NCBI GenBank assembly: GCA_037178975.1
Contig: JASJZH010000002.1
Location: 7,119,501 to 7,183,500, forward strand
Direction of reading: 5' to 3'
Length of the DNA: 64,000 nt
Source of the DNA: Oscheius tipulae
Taxonomy: Eukaryota > Nematoda > Chromadorea > Rhabditida > Rhabditidae
Shown: positions 24,864-35,493 of the stretch, in pieces
How positions within the stretch are numbered: position 1 is the stretch's first letter
How the letters are laid out: every line of letters starts with the position of its first letter
The notes under the pieces: model-generated
Told to the model about the DNA's origin: nothing
Seen by the model: the letters and a program-made list of their open reading frames with translations, nothing else
Database searches by the model: none
Program-made: the position numbers and the translations under genes

Positions 24864-25103
24864 AGCATCTCATTTGTTGTCTGTTCCATCATTGTTACCT
24901 GTTACCTTTATCAGTTGCCACTCGCTCCGAAATAAATCTTCATCCTCTCAGTCCTAGTCTTCCGGTTTTGCTTATCAGTTGCAATTTCATTCACGGAGAG
25001 GTCCTTTCGATAACGGGGACCTCAATGTTAGCTCCGCTCACGGGTCAGCTGTTCTCGTATCTTTTTTTGGAGCCTCTTCAATACTTCAACATAATCTTTC
25101 AGC

Positions 25104-27183
25104 ATGGACGTAAAGTATCCTGTCGCATTCTTTGTCCTTTCATTGCTTTACATCAAGCTTGGCTTGCATCTTCTCACAGCTCGTCCAGTCACAATCGACG
25201 GGAACGTCGATTCACGGTTTGAGTCGGTCCGAGCAGCTTTTTCGTATGTTTCTCGCCATTTTTGATATTAAAAAGTTTAGACAAAATTTCGAGGATGGCT
25301 GGGAGCATGAGGGAGCTTCTCTAGCCGTGTTCGTTGACGGCAAGCCGGTCGTGGATCTCTGGGGAGGCTACGCAGACAGCCAGGCGGCGAGAAAGTGGAG
25401 AGAGGACACGATTTCTGTCACATTTTCCGCCACGAAGGCCGTGGCAGCTGCCTGTATTGCTCTCCTGGTCGATAGGGGACGACTCAGGTTCGATCCTTGC
25501 CTCTTTTTCGGTCAAATTGCAAGATTTTAGCTATGATGACCTGGTCTCGAAGCACTGGCCTGGTTTTGCTAAGAACGGGAAAGGAAACATTACGATTCAC
25601 CAGGCTCTGGCTCACATGGTAAACTTAAAGTCTTTTTTCCATAATATGCATAAGTTTAGTCCGGTTTGGGATACATCGATGTGCCGATAACTGAAGAGCT
25701 CGCCCGGGATCACGATGCCATGCGTCGTATTCTCGAGAACGAGGCTCCGAAATGGCCACCAGGCACAGCATCTGGGTATCATCCTTACACCTACGGGTAG
25801 GTTTTGTACCTGTCTTTAATATGTCCTTGCCTCACAAGCAGGTTACCTAGAGGAAACCTCACGTATCTCTTTCTGACCGGGCAAAGAGAATCTTACGTGT
25901 TGGAGCATAGCTCAGCGGTTATAAATCTGATTGTCAGGTTTTTAGCATTCTGGTTTCATTCTCCGCTGATGCTTTTGGCTTACTGAAAGAGCAGTGAAGC
26001 TGGCCGTAGTCTATTTTCCTGAGCCAGACCTCACCCATCGTTTTCAGCTGGATCGTCGACCAGATCTGCCGCCACGTCGACGCGAAGAAGCGAGGAATTG
26101 GGCAGTTCTTACGCGAGGAAATCACCGGTCCAAACGGCATCGACTTTCATATCGGTCTCTCCCCGTCGGAATCCTGGCGCGTGGCCCGTGTCCACACCCC
26201 AACCCTCGGAGAACGACTCGTCGAGGTCCTGCACGACTTCCGCGTCCTCTGGTATTTCCGCCATCTTATCGCCTTGCAAACAGTACGGATTTTGGCGGGA
26301 TTCTTCAATTTTGAATTTTTCAGGACACACCACTCGCACGCGCAGCCCACAATCCCAGCTGGCTCGAGGCTGTTCACAGGGTCACTTACAACAATCCGGA
26401 ATATCACTCGATCGAGCAGGCCGCTGCTCTCGGCATTGGAAATGCTAGGTCGCTGGGACAAATTTTCAATCTGGTAGGTTATTTTTATCATCTTTGGCTT
26501 CTCATCACTTCTTCCCATCAAGATTGCGTCAGGCGCAACATAAACGTCCTTATCACTGAAATGTAAATAAGGACAGACAACTAGCAAGAGAGCTTACTCA
26601 ATGAAAATAGAGAGCTGAGCGCATAGGGACACGACAAAATAGTGACAATTTGACAGATAAACTCAGATAGGGCGAAAAACAAATGGATAAGTAAGGAGGG
26701 ATTGTTTGGAAGAGCTAAGTTGTAGGGCTGTGTAAAAAGGTGACAGGTTTACATGACAGGACACGTTACATTGCAAGTGACAGCACCTGTCTCTTATTCT
26801 ATTCCCACCCATTTTCAGTTCGTCAACGAAAAAATCGTCAGCTTCAACCTTCTCAATCAGCTACAGAGCTACCATATCAACAAAACTGACCTGCTTTTTG
26901 GTGACATCGTGGCCAAGGGCCACGGCTTCTTCTATCTGCCTCTGGATCGGGCTGGAGTAAGCTACTTTCATTAATTTTGATCACAACAATCTTATTTTAG
27001 GTCCCGCACCTGGTCGGCCACACGGGTCACGGCTGTCAGCATGTCAGCTATGACCTTAAAAATCGCATAGTCATAGCCTACGTGGCAAATGGCCTGAAGA
27101 CGGGTCTCTACGATCTCTGTCGGACCTACATGCGCCTACAGAATGCTGTCTACGACGTCATTGAGGGCAAATCCACAAAATGA
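25104..27183 (+). CDS. beta-lactamase-related serine hydrolase (LACT family), copy 1
   Basis: Member of the class C beta-lactamase/esterase fold family expanded in nematodes as LACT proteins; the substrate is unknown. Exons 25104-25243, 25281-25487, 25531-25618, 25660-25796, 26048-26282, 26324-26473, 26819-26956, 27001-27183; 425 residues. The start has a hydrophobic N-terminus (YPVAFFVLSLLYIKLGL), a signal peptide or anchor. The catalytic S-x-x-K is visible in VTFSATKAVAAA; the second-motif region is YHPYTYGWIVDQ; the third motif is GHTGHG. The start follows TTTCAGC, 240 bp after SNU13, suggesting a trans-spliced downstream cistron. A 293-bp block covering the SxxK exon and the following intron is almost identical to copy 2 at 31.9 kb, although the rest has diverged clearly. 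Confidence 0.9.
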
Positions 27184-28531
27184 GCTTCTTTTTTAAATGT
27201 TTTATCCTCCAACCGGTGATTTCCAAATTCACGGTGATATCACTCTTCTGGTCGTTTCAGAGATTATATTCAGCAAAATTCCTTCATATTCTTCTTTCAG
27301 TTTGAGTAAATTATTTTCGCATTTTGTAGCAAGCTCTTTTGGTTATGTTCCTGTCGTTTTGTGTACCTTGTACATGGGCGTCTTTTTAAGATCAAAGTTT
27401 GCCCTAGAATTTCGCAAATGTAGTATGGAAACCGGTAGCATATATGTGTTGCAGTTCAAATTGACCAAAATAATAGAAAGTGATCCTTGTTTTTCTCAAA
27501 TACTGCGGCGATACTTTCAAACAGATTTCTTCAATGTTTTGTCTCCTAGATAAATTAGGACTGAGCGGGATGTAGCATCCCAAGCGCTTCAACGACAAGC
27601 TGAGGAGTGACCCAAGACCGGCGCCAGAAGCCTGATGGCAGTTGTTTTTAGAAAAAAAATTGCTTTTACAGAGTTTTACTATCATAAAAATCTATATTCT
27701 TTTTATACTGAGAACAAAAAGCGCCTGTCTACACAATTGGTTTTCAAGAAACCAAGAGGAAGAGGCCTTCCTTTTCGCAGTTGATGCTCCTAATGTCAAG
27801 CTACCATCGTTTAGAGCCGCTGTTTCCTTGGACTCAGTTACGGGAGGACAAGGGCATCACTACTGTAACGGCAACGGGAAATGCGATACGGATCGTTGTT
27901 CGTGTAAAGCACTTAATCTACAATGTAACTTTCGCTGCCATAAAGCCAACTCTATAACAAATAGTTTATGTTGTTTTCTTTCTTCTCTTACAAAGCTATA
28001 GTTGTTTCGGTCTGATTTTTACTAATAAACTAGATTCACTACTACGCCATTTTTTTAACATTTGACAGCGAATTTTACCTGATTTTTCTATGTATTTTAG
28101 GCTACCAGACTTTTCTTTGTTATCATTCGCTATATTATTAATATAACGCAAAAATGTGAGAAAATTGGTGAAAAGAAGGAGAAAACTGCGAAAATCCGCT
28201 GCCAAATGTTAAAGGACTGGCGGGTCCCGCGAAGAAATAAAATTCTATAGTATGCCGCCTGTCGACCCCGTTTCTGGACAAACTATAAAATGTTATTTGT
28301 AACTTTTTCCGCATTTCTCTTTTTTCATGCTCCATTTTGTCATTCAGAAGTTTTCGCTTTCATTTCGCGCACCTTTCTGATACTAGCGATAAGTAAAAAA
28401 TTTGATGAAAATGGAATATTTTGGCGACCGCTAGGAAGATACGTGAAAATGCATTACAGAATCAGTAAGTGTATTTTTTTTTAGATTTTCGTACACTCTC
28501 TTGAAAGTATTACAATTTTCAGTGGCGCTTC
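27184..28531. other. intergenic region with integrase-tail remnant
   Basis: Apart from the element remnant at 27740-28001 no gene is supported. The frame at 27197-27553 is AT-rich and unlike any family. The frame at 28290-28484 begins with a hydrophobic stretch but has no clear continuation. The interval ends in ATTTTCAG before the next gene. Confidence 0.5.
27740..28001 (+). pseudogene. C-terminal fragment of a DDE-integrase element (KRBA2/SCAND3-like tail)
   Basis: One open frame encodes SLDSVTGGQGHHYCNGNG followed by KCDTDRCSCKALNLQCNFRC and HKANS, ending at TAG 27999-28001. The GGQG-x3-C...C-x4-CxC-x6-C-x3-C-H pattern is the cysteine cluster that ends a family of domesticated and transposon-borne integrases in animals (KRBA2/SCAND3-related). 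No integrase core or start codon is nearby, and the upstream frame is short and T-rich. It is therefore a 5'-truncated remnant. The frame is still open, so the insertion may be fairly recent. Confidence 0.5.
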
Positions 28532-30663
28532 ATGTCGTTGGGAACGGTGAAACAGGAACGCATTGGGCATTACATAGTTGATCTTCGTAAGCAGCTAAGT
28601 AAAGCATCTGGTGAACTAGAAAAGGTTTGTTGGTTTCAAGTTTCTCCTGTCAATATCAATTTTTAGGCCAAAAAGGCTGTGGCTCATACAACAAAAGAAA
28701 ACACCATCCTAGAACATAACATCGAAGCGCTAACAGTAAGCGCAATATTCCAGTTTTGTCGAAGTTGATCGTTTGCAGATGAAAGTAAAGCAGGCAGACG
28801 AGCAGAAAAAACGGCACGAGGCTCATCTCGATTTGTTCAACCAAGTGCAAGCGAAAAGACAGAAGGCCGAGGAGATCAACATAGCTATATTTCGCATGTG
28901 CAAACAACGCGTCTCAGAGTATGTCCTATTTTTTTCTCTCATACAACGTCCAATTCCGAAACGAAAATTTGAAGCAGGAGTCGGCCCGTCATAAACTGGA
29001 TAAAGAGCACTATCAAAAGATAGCGAAGAACTACAGGAAGCACATTCCGAGCATGCTGAAACTCATCGATGATCTCGGTATGCGCATAATGTATTACCTG
29101 TTACCACTTTTTTCAGCCTTTGAAGCCGGGCAATTATTGTCCTCCAGTATCAAAAAGCGTGTCGAGCACTACGCTAAACAAGATATTCGAAGACAGCTTC
29201 TTGAAACGACCATGTCATCTGCCCGAGCAGATAGCGATGACGGTATTTCACTTTCCCACAAAAACTTAGAAAAAATGTTTTAGATATGGCAGACGAAGTG
29301 GAAAGACTCATAACTAGCGGGATCAGAGTGCCAACTGTTGAGCGAGCTAAAACAGTCCATGTACGCATTGACAAGGAACAACGCCAAAAGATGGTACGAA
29401 GACCGAAGCACAGCTTGGAAGAAACAGAAAAGCTCTTCAAGAAAAGACTTGACAGCAAACTTAATAATAATATCAATCAGCCTCAATCGGAAGTCATCGG
29501 TGGTCATAGGTATTCCTTCTTCTTCTGCAAACTACGACTCGCACTCCAGAACTATTCACGGAGTCAAAGGTCCTTCCGTTCGAGAGCAGCAGGCCGGAAT
29601 GTCGAATGTGAAAGAGCGTGTTGCTCGTATGAAGAGAGAAACTGCTGTAAACGCTGAACCTTCCGATGATCTTCCTCTTTTACAGCCTGCCGAGAAGTCC
29701 GATTTTAGTCTGCTTCTGACTCCCCAGTGTAGAAAACGAAAACTTGAAGAAGACTTCAAATTGTCTCCGTCACCTCGTAAATCGCTCTCACCCCTGACCG
29801 ACACAGATGAAGATGCTCTCACGATTGTCATTACCGAAGAAGAGCCAGAGGTATTTATGTTTTTCCTTTCAACTGGCTTTTTTTAGGCAGCTTGTTCGCT
29901 CAATAGTCCCAACTACTCGAATCCCGGTATTGACATCAAAGCTACCCTTTCTCCTGACACCAGGAGCTGTCCTCTAGCTCAATCGAAACTTCCTTCTAGT
30001 CCACTTAAAGGTAAGCAACTGTCTTCATCCAGTTATTTCTCGTCATTTACAGTTCAACGTGGGTTGTCTTCCGAGAGCAGCGATTCAGCTAACAAGCTAC
30101 GAAGAGAGAAGCCGCAGGAGTTGGAACGGACTTCAGCAGAACTCGAATGTGCTCTGGAGGTTTGTGTGCTACCCGCTCAAGGATTGTGTGTCCAACTAGG
30201 AGCCCTGATCAGAATTTTGCAAATCAATCGGCCCCAGCTGAATAAAGGTGGTACCATTCACCATCATTTTCCAGCTTTTTTTCAGACAGTGCTTTCGATC
30301 TCCCAGCTGAAAAGGTCAAGCTTGCTACAGAGATATCGGTTCACATTGAGAAATTATCTCTAGAAATCGTCGAGCGCTTATCTAATCATTTTGCTGGAAA
30401 GACTCTAGATGCAGATTGTTTGATAAAACGATATCCCTCCATCATCACCTGTCTGGACCGTGTAAGTTTTCTCATCATTATAATACATAAGAAGTTGCAA
30501 AATGTGATATAAAAGTAATTCTTGTATTTAGGCTCGAACCGTCTTCATCTTCCTTCAAGAGCGAAAGGAAGAAGCTAAGTCCTTCGTCATTTTACAAAAC
30601 TGTTTGACTACATTGCTACGTAGTATGCAGCCATTTTCCCAGAATCCTTTTCCCCCTATGTAA
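28532..30663 (+). CDS. coiled-coil protein, unknown function
   Basis: Exons 28532-28624, 28667-28735, 28779-28910, 28978-29077, 29117-29242, 29284-29509, 29550-29850, 29887-30010, 30053-30247, 30286-30461, 30532-30663 join to about 557 residues. Residues ~15-150 are heptad-rich and charged (LRKQLSKASGELEKAKKAV, QADEQKKRHEAHLDLFNQV). The middle is Ser/Pro-rich with SP/TP sites (LSPSPRKSLSPLTDTDED) and basic patches, and the last third is again helical. The start follows ATTTTCAG by 9 bases. The donor at 28910/28911 (CGC|GTCTCA) is weak but is the only one found that restores frame. No family recognised. The layout is reminiscent of chromosome- or centrosome-associated scaffold proteins, which is speculation. 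Confidence 0.68.
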
Positions 30664-31664
30664 CTCAGTTGTTGTTTGTTTTATTTCACCAATACACCGC
30701 AGAAAATCGAAAATTGTTATACCATAGGCATCAGATCTAAAGAATTTTAAAGATATTCACAATTTTTGCGATAAGCTCCGTAACTTGCCGACAGCAGTCA
30801 TCCGAATCGGTAACAGCGTGTCCAATAGTTCTAGAGTCTTCGAAAATGGCGTGATCGTTGCCTTCCTACAATTTAGTCGTTTTGTGCAAACAAGTAACGC
30901 ACCGGCATGGTTTTACGGGGTTTTTTCTTCGTAACCTGCACCTCGGAGAGCCAGGAGCTGTCCCGACGGATCGGAGCGTCTTGGGTCGCCTTCAATCACC
31001 ACCTTTCCTCACCAAGAAAACACCCGATGAAGATGAAACGACGAATGTACTTGACTTGTATCGTCCCAAATTTACTGCGACAGGCAAAAGAGGGAGGCAA
31101 AGAGTGGGTTTGCGCTATGGGAGCGGCAAGGGAGCCCTGATATGATATGAACCCCTTGATTCCGACAATAAAGTTGAAATGAAATCTCTGAAGATGGAAG
31201 AAAGAAGAAGTGAACGACGTCCAATCCCTTTTCAAAATATTGAAGACTATGTTTTGTCCGCCGTGAGGATAAACATCGACACTGATTTGACCACCTGAAT
31301 TAGACTTAACATGCTGTACCCAAAACTGTTGGCACAGGCATCTTCAAATAAACCTACCAATAGCTCCTAGAGTCTTCACGAATTTCTCTCTAACTTTGTG
31401 TTCTTTGTCGAAAAACACGAAAATCACGCTCAGCCTGTGGGCAGCTGCGACCGATCGGAGAAAGATTATTCATTCTTTGAAAAAGAAAACAAGATAATCA
31501 AGAGTAGGCTGATTGTGTGATTTTCGAGAAATATTTTAACATGAATTGTTTGGCGCGACCGTTTGAAAAATGCTGTTATTTGATTTTTGAACAGCCTATA
31601 GCATTGTTTCCGCTTTTCTTTAAGATACATCGTAAATTTGACGATAACATCCTAATTTTAGGCC
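30664..31664. other. intergenic region
   Basis: No gene supported. Open frames at 30858-31145 and 30907-31140 overlap each other in two registers and resemble nothing known. The interval ends in TTTTAG four bases before the next start codon. Confidence 0.5.
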
Positions 31665-34421
31665 ATGTCCTCCCTTCCACGAACTTCACTCAGCCTAATA
31701 ACCCTCGCCTGGATCTACTACCACCTAGACGGGCATTTACGGCGCGCGAATCCTGTCATTGCCGATGGGAGAGTTGACACCGGCTACGAGTCGGTCCGAG
31801 AAGCATTTTTGTAGGTTTCCATCCATTTTTTAGTACAAAAAGCCACTAGAAAAAACTTCGAGGATGGCTGGGAGCATGAGGGAGCTTCTCTAGCCGTGTT
31901 CGTTGACGGCAAGCCGGTCGTGGATCTCTGGGGAGGCTACGCGGACAGCCAGGCTGCGAGAAAGTGGAGAGAGGACACGATTTCTGTCACATTTTCCACC
32001 ACGAAGGCCGTGGCAGCTGCCTGTATTGCTCTCCTGGTCGATAGGGGACGACTCAGGTTCGATCCTTGCCTCTTTTTCGGTCAAATTGCAAGATTTTAGC
32101 TATGATGACCTGGTCTCGAAGCACTGGCCTGGTTTTGCTAAGAACGGGAAGGAGAATGTGACAGTTCATCAGGTCCTTGCTCATATGGTAGGGGCTTTTT
32201 TGAAACTAGCAGCTTTTGCTCTAAGTGTCAGTGATAGCGTGTCAACTGTTTGTCTCTATCAGCGTATAACACGACGCATACCATCTCTGCTAGGCTGGCC
32301 CGAACCATATCCATGTCAATGAGTCCACTTTGCTCCTTGCTAAATTCTACCTGTTTTTTTTAATGTACACATCAAGGGGTCAACTGGAACTCTGCACTCT
32401 AAAAAAGGTTTGCACTCCCACTTTTGTTTTTCTCACAATTTGGCCGACCCCATCCTTTCCATGGCTGTTTCACAAAAGGGTCCTCTCTGTTGAATTTGCT
32501 CGAGCAATTTGAGTAATTCCCTCCAGGCACTTTCCATCCCTCGAACCCACCTCTCTTTCACTCTCTAGACCTGTTTCCTATCCTTCGAACCCAACTCTCT
32601 ATCCAAGTAATGCCATCGCCCCTTGAGGGTGGCAGTGGCAGTCATAACCTGATTCTTTTTATTTTTACCCGGTTTCTATCCTCTTTTGTCAGCCTGATTT
32701 GACTTCAACAATTAGTGTGCGCACAAGTAGAGCACACTAATTACAATTTTGGCTTCATACAGATACAAACAGACAGAGACGCGAGAACAGTTTAAAATAG
32801 ATCGATACAGTAACTAATTACTTGGACTTTATTAGGCTTTCGGCACCTCTCCCTCTTGACAGTCGTCATGCTAAATTCTTAGCTTGTCTCTGTCAGTGTA
32901 TCAACCTAGCATCATGTCCAAAGATTCCTGTTTCTTTAAATCTGTTTGAACCAGCACAACTACAGAGCTATAACTTGATTCCATACATCCCGCTTTCAGG
33001 GCGGCCTGGGCTATATCAACGCCGAAATTACTGAAGAAATCGCCAGGGATCATGTCGCGATGCGACAGATCATCGAAAACGAGGAGCCCAAATGGAAGCC
33101 CGGATCGGCTATTGGATATCATCCCTACACTTACGGGTAATGGGCTTTTTTAGGCGTATTAATTTGATTTTAGCTGGCTAGTGGATCAGTTTGTGCGCCA
33201 CACAGACGAAAAGGCCCGCGGGATTGGACAGTTCCTGAGGGAGGAAATCACCGGCCCGTACGGAATCGACTACCACATCGGTCTGCCATTTTCCGAAGCC
33301 TGGAGAGTGGCGCGACTACACACGCCGACGATGTGGGAGCGGGTTCGGGAGGTTTTTCACAATTGGCGCGTCCTCTGGTGCTTTCGACATCTCTGGAGCC
33401 TGCAAATGGTTAATTTTGTTGGTTTGGAGTTTACAAAAAGAAATTTGAGGATACGCCACTCTCGAGAGCAGTGAACAACCCGAACTGGCTACAGGCTGTC
33501 CACCGGGCTACTTACAATAATCCGGAGTATCACAATATGGAGCAGGCTGCCGCGCTGGGCATTGGAAATGCCAGGTCCCTGGCGCAGATCTTCAATCTTG
33601 TGAGTGTTTGGGCCTAGATTTTGAGTCGATAAGGTTACATATCGTAGCCTCGACTATTTCCTATAGTAGATATAACTTTTCCGGTCACTGCTGCTGTTAA
33701 TATTGGTCTGATGAGCAAAGCTAAAGGCTCTGTACCTGAACATATATCCTCTTTTGACATTCTTGCTTCGCATTGGCGTCTTTCAGGCCAAGCCTTCTGA
33801 TTGTCTCGTCGCTACTTTGCTTGCCAAACCTGTCTGCTGTATGAAGATATTGGTTCCCTAAGCTTGAGATACGCTATGGGCAATTCTACCAACTCAATCT
33901 ACAGCTGACATTTCTCGGCGTTCTTTGAAAAGAGAAACCTCTAGATTAGGTCACAATTCCTTGGTCCCGTTTGATCTCTGCAGTTACAAAATATACACGA
34001 GGAATCACTATTTTTTTGCGTCCGGTCCGAATAGTAAGCCCTTAAAAACATACCAATTCAGTTCGTCACCGAAAAACTGGTCGGCCACAAGACTCTTAAG
34101 CATCTGGAGCAGCACTATGCCAACGACGAGGACATCATTTTTGGCGGTCGGTCGACAAAAGGTCACGGTTTCTTCTACTTGCCTCTAGATCGAGCCGGGG
34201 TAGGCCTTCTATTCCAATGTTTTGATAAAATTTTGTTCCAGACCCAGCACCTGATCGGACACACGGGTCACGGCTGTCAGAATGTGGGCTACGATCTTAA
34301 AAATCGCATAGTCATAGCCTACGTGACGAATGGTCTGAAGACGGGCGTCTACGATCTCTGCCGAAACTACATACGGCTACAGCATGCCGTCTACGACGTC
34401 ATTGAGAAGAATCTACAGTAA
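31665..34421 (+). CDS. beta-lactamase-related serine hydrolase (LACT family), copy 2
   Basis: Paralogue of the gene at 25.1 kb with the same eight-exon structure: 31665-31810, 31850-32056, 32100-32187, 33000-33136, 33174-33408, 33450-33599, 34062-34199, 34242-34421; 426 residues. Intron positions and phases are identical to copy 1, so this is a tandem duplicate. S-x-x-K is kept as STTK, YHPYTYGWLVDQ is kept and the GHTGHG motif is intact, so the enzyme should be active. The N-terminus is weakly hydrophobic (LSLITLAWIYY). Exon 2, intron 2 and the start of exon 3 are nearly identical to copy 1, whereas exons 1 and 4-8 have diverged. Intron 3 (812 nt) is much larger than in copy 1. AATAAA lies near 34500. 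Confidence 0.9.
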
Positions 34422-35384
34422 TCCACCTCTTTTTTTTAGTTATTTTTTGTCCCCGTATTTTGTAATGTTTTACCACCGAAATTCTATCGTTTTAACACAA
34501 ATAAATAATTTATTTACTTGTATATTTTTTCTGGAAAAGACGTTAATAGCATGCTAGTAATTTTAAGTGATGTTCGATGCCTACACTGCCTGAAATTATA
34601 GCCTCTGGGACCCAGACAAGTCTTGGTTTTTGCAGAAAGCACGTGATTTGAGTGAATGTACTTTCGCTCTATAATTTTGGGTGAACTTTTGAAGGGGAGT
34701 GAGATAGAGGGCAGACTGTAATCTCGGCGCTAGATCTTTTGCCAACATGTCTGTCTCCTCGCTACTACGATCTGTTCAATAGCTTGCAGAAGAAGTAGTG
34801 AGGGGACTTTAAAACGTTACACTGCAAGATTTAAACCGACTTGTCTTTGAATCATACTTGTCTGTAGATTTTTTTTAATGGTGAAATCACTAAAATTTGG
34901 GAAAGTTTGTGCTGAAAGGCTAAGGCTGTCCTACGTACATATATCTCTTTACATCGTTACATAATGGTTTTTACTGTTTCCTAGCCGAAACACCGATGCC
35001 TAAATACTCTTCACCGCTTCAAAGAATTTCTGATCCAGGAATGACAGAAAAGTTGAAGTTTTCGGAGATCTTTCTGGCAAAATTATGTGACAATAACGCA
35101 ACTTTCGATCGTAGCTCTATAAGCCCTCGAATACTTGAGCCTGAACAACACATTTTTTTTAACCGAGACGCGACACTGAAAAGCGCCTCATGTGACCCTG
35201 CGTATCTTTCGAAGACACATTTCGGGGAATCCCCCTCCGTCGCGAAAAGTGTTCTATTGCGTCATTCTCCCTTCAAAGTGACCCCCTCTATCTCTATCTC
35301 TCCTCCCGTTCACTTTTTTCCACGTTTCTAGTTCTGTTCACTCTCGTGCACGCCTAAACCACGTGCCTCTCTGTCCAGCACACC
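34422..35384. other. intergenic region
   Basis: AT-rich with no supported gene. The open frame at 34996-35331 ends in a pyrimidine-rich stretch and has no recognisable content. CTGTCCAG at 35371-35378 is a likely trans-splice or splice acceptor for the BPNT1 leader. Confidence 0.5.
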
Positions 35385-35493
35385 ATGTTCTTCTGGCGGT
35401 GAGGGTTGCTTTTTATGTTTAATTGCATGCTGAACCTGGTTTTTATACTTTTTTTGGAACTAAATTAACCTCAAATTTTGCAGATTGACATGA
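35385..35493 (+). promoter_or_regulatory. spliced upstream ORF whose stop overlaps the BPNT1 start codon
   Basis: An ATG at 35385 opens a 14-nt 5' exon ending CG|GTGAGG. If it is joined to the acceptor TTTTGCAG (35476-35483), the frame reads MFFWRLT and stops at TGA 35491-35493, which overlaps the main ATG at 35490 (ATGA). This geometry could allow termination-reinitiation. It depends on the first intron being spliced as drawn. Confidence 0.4.

Noticed and set aside
34996-35331. 111-codon frame upstream of BPNT1
   Set aside because: No domain and compositionally like the surrounding pyrimidine-rich DNA.
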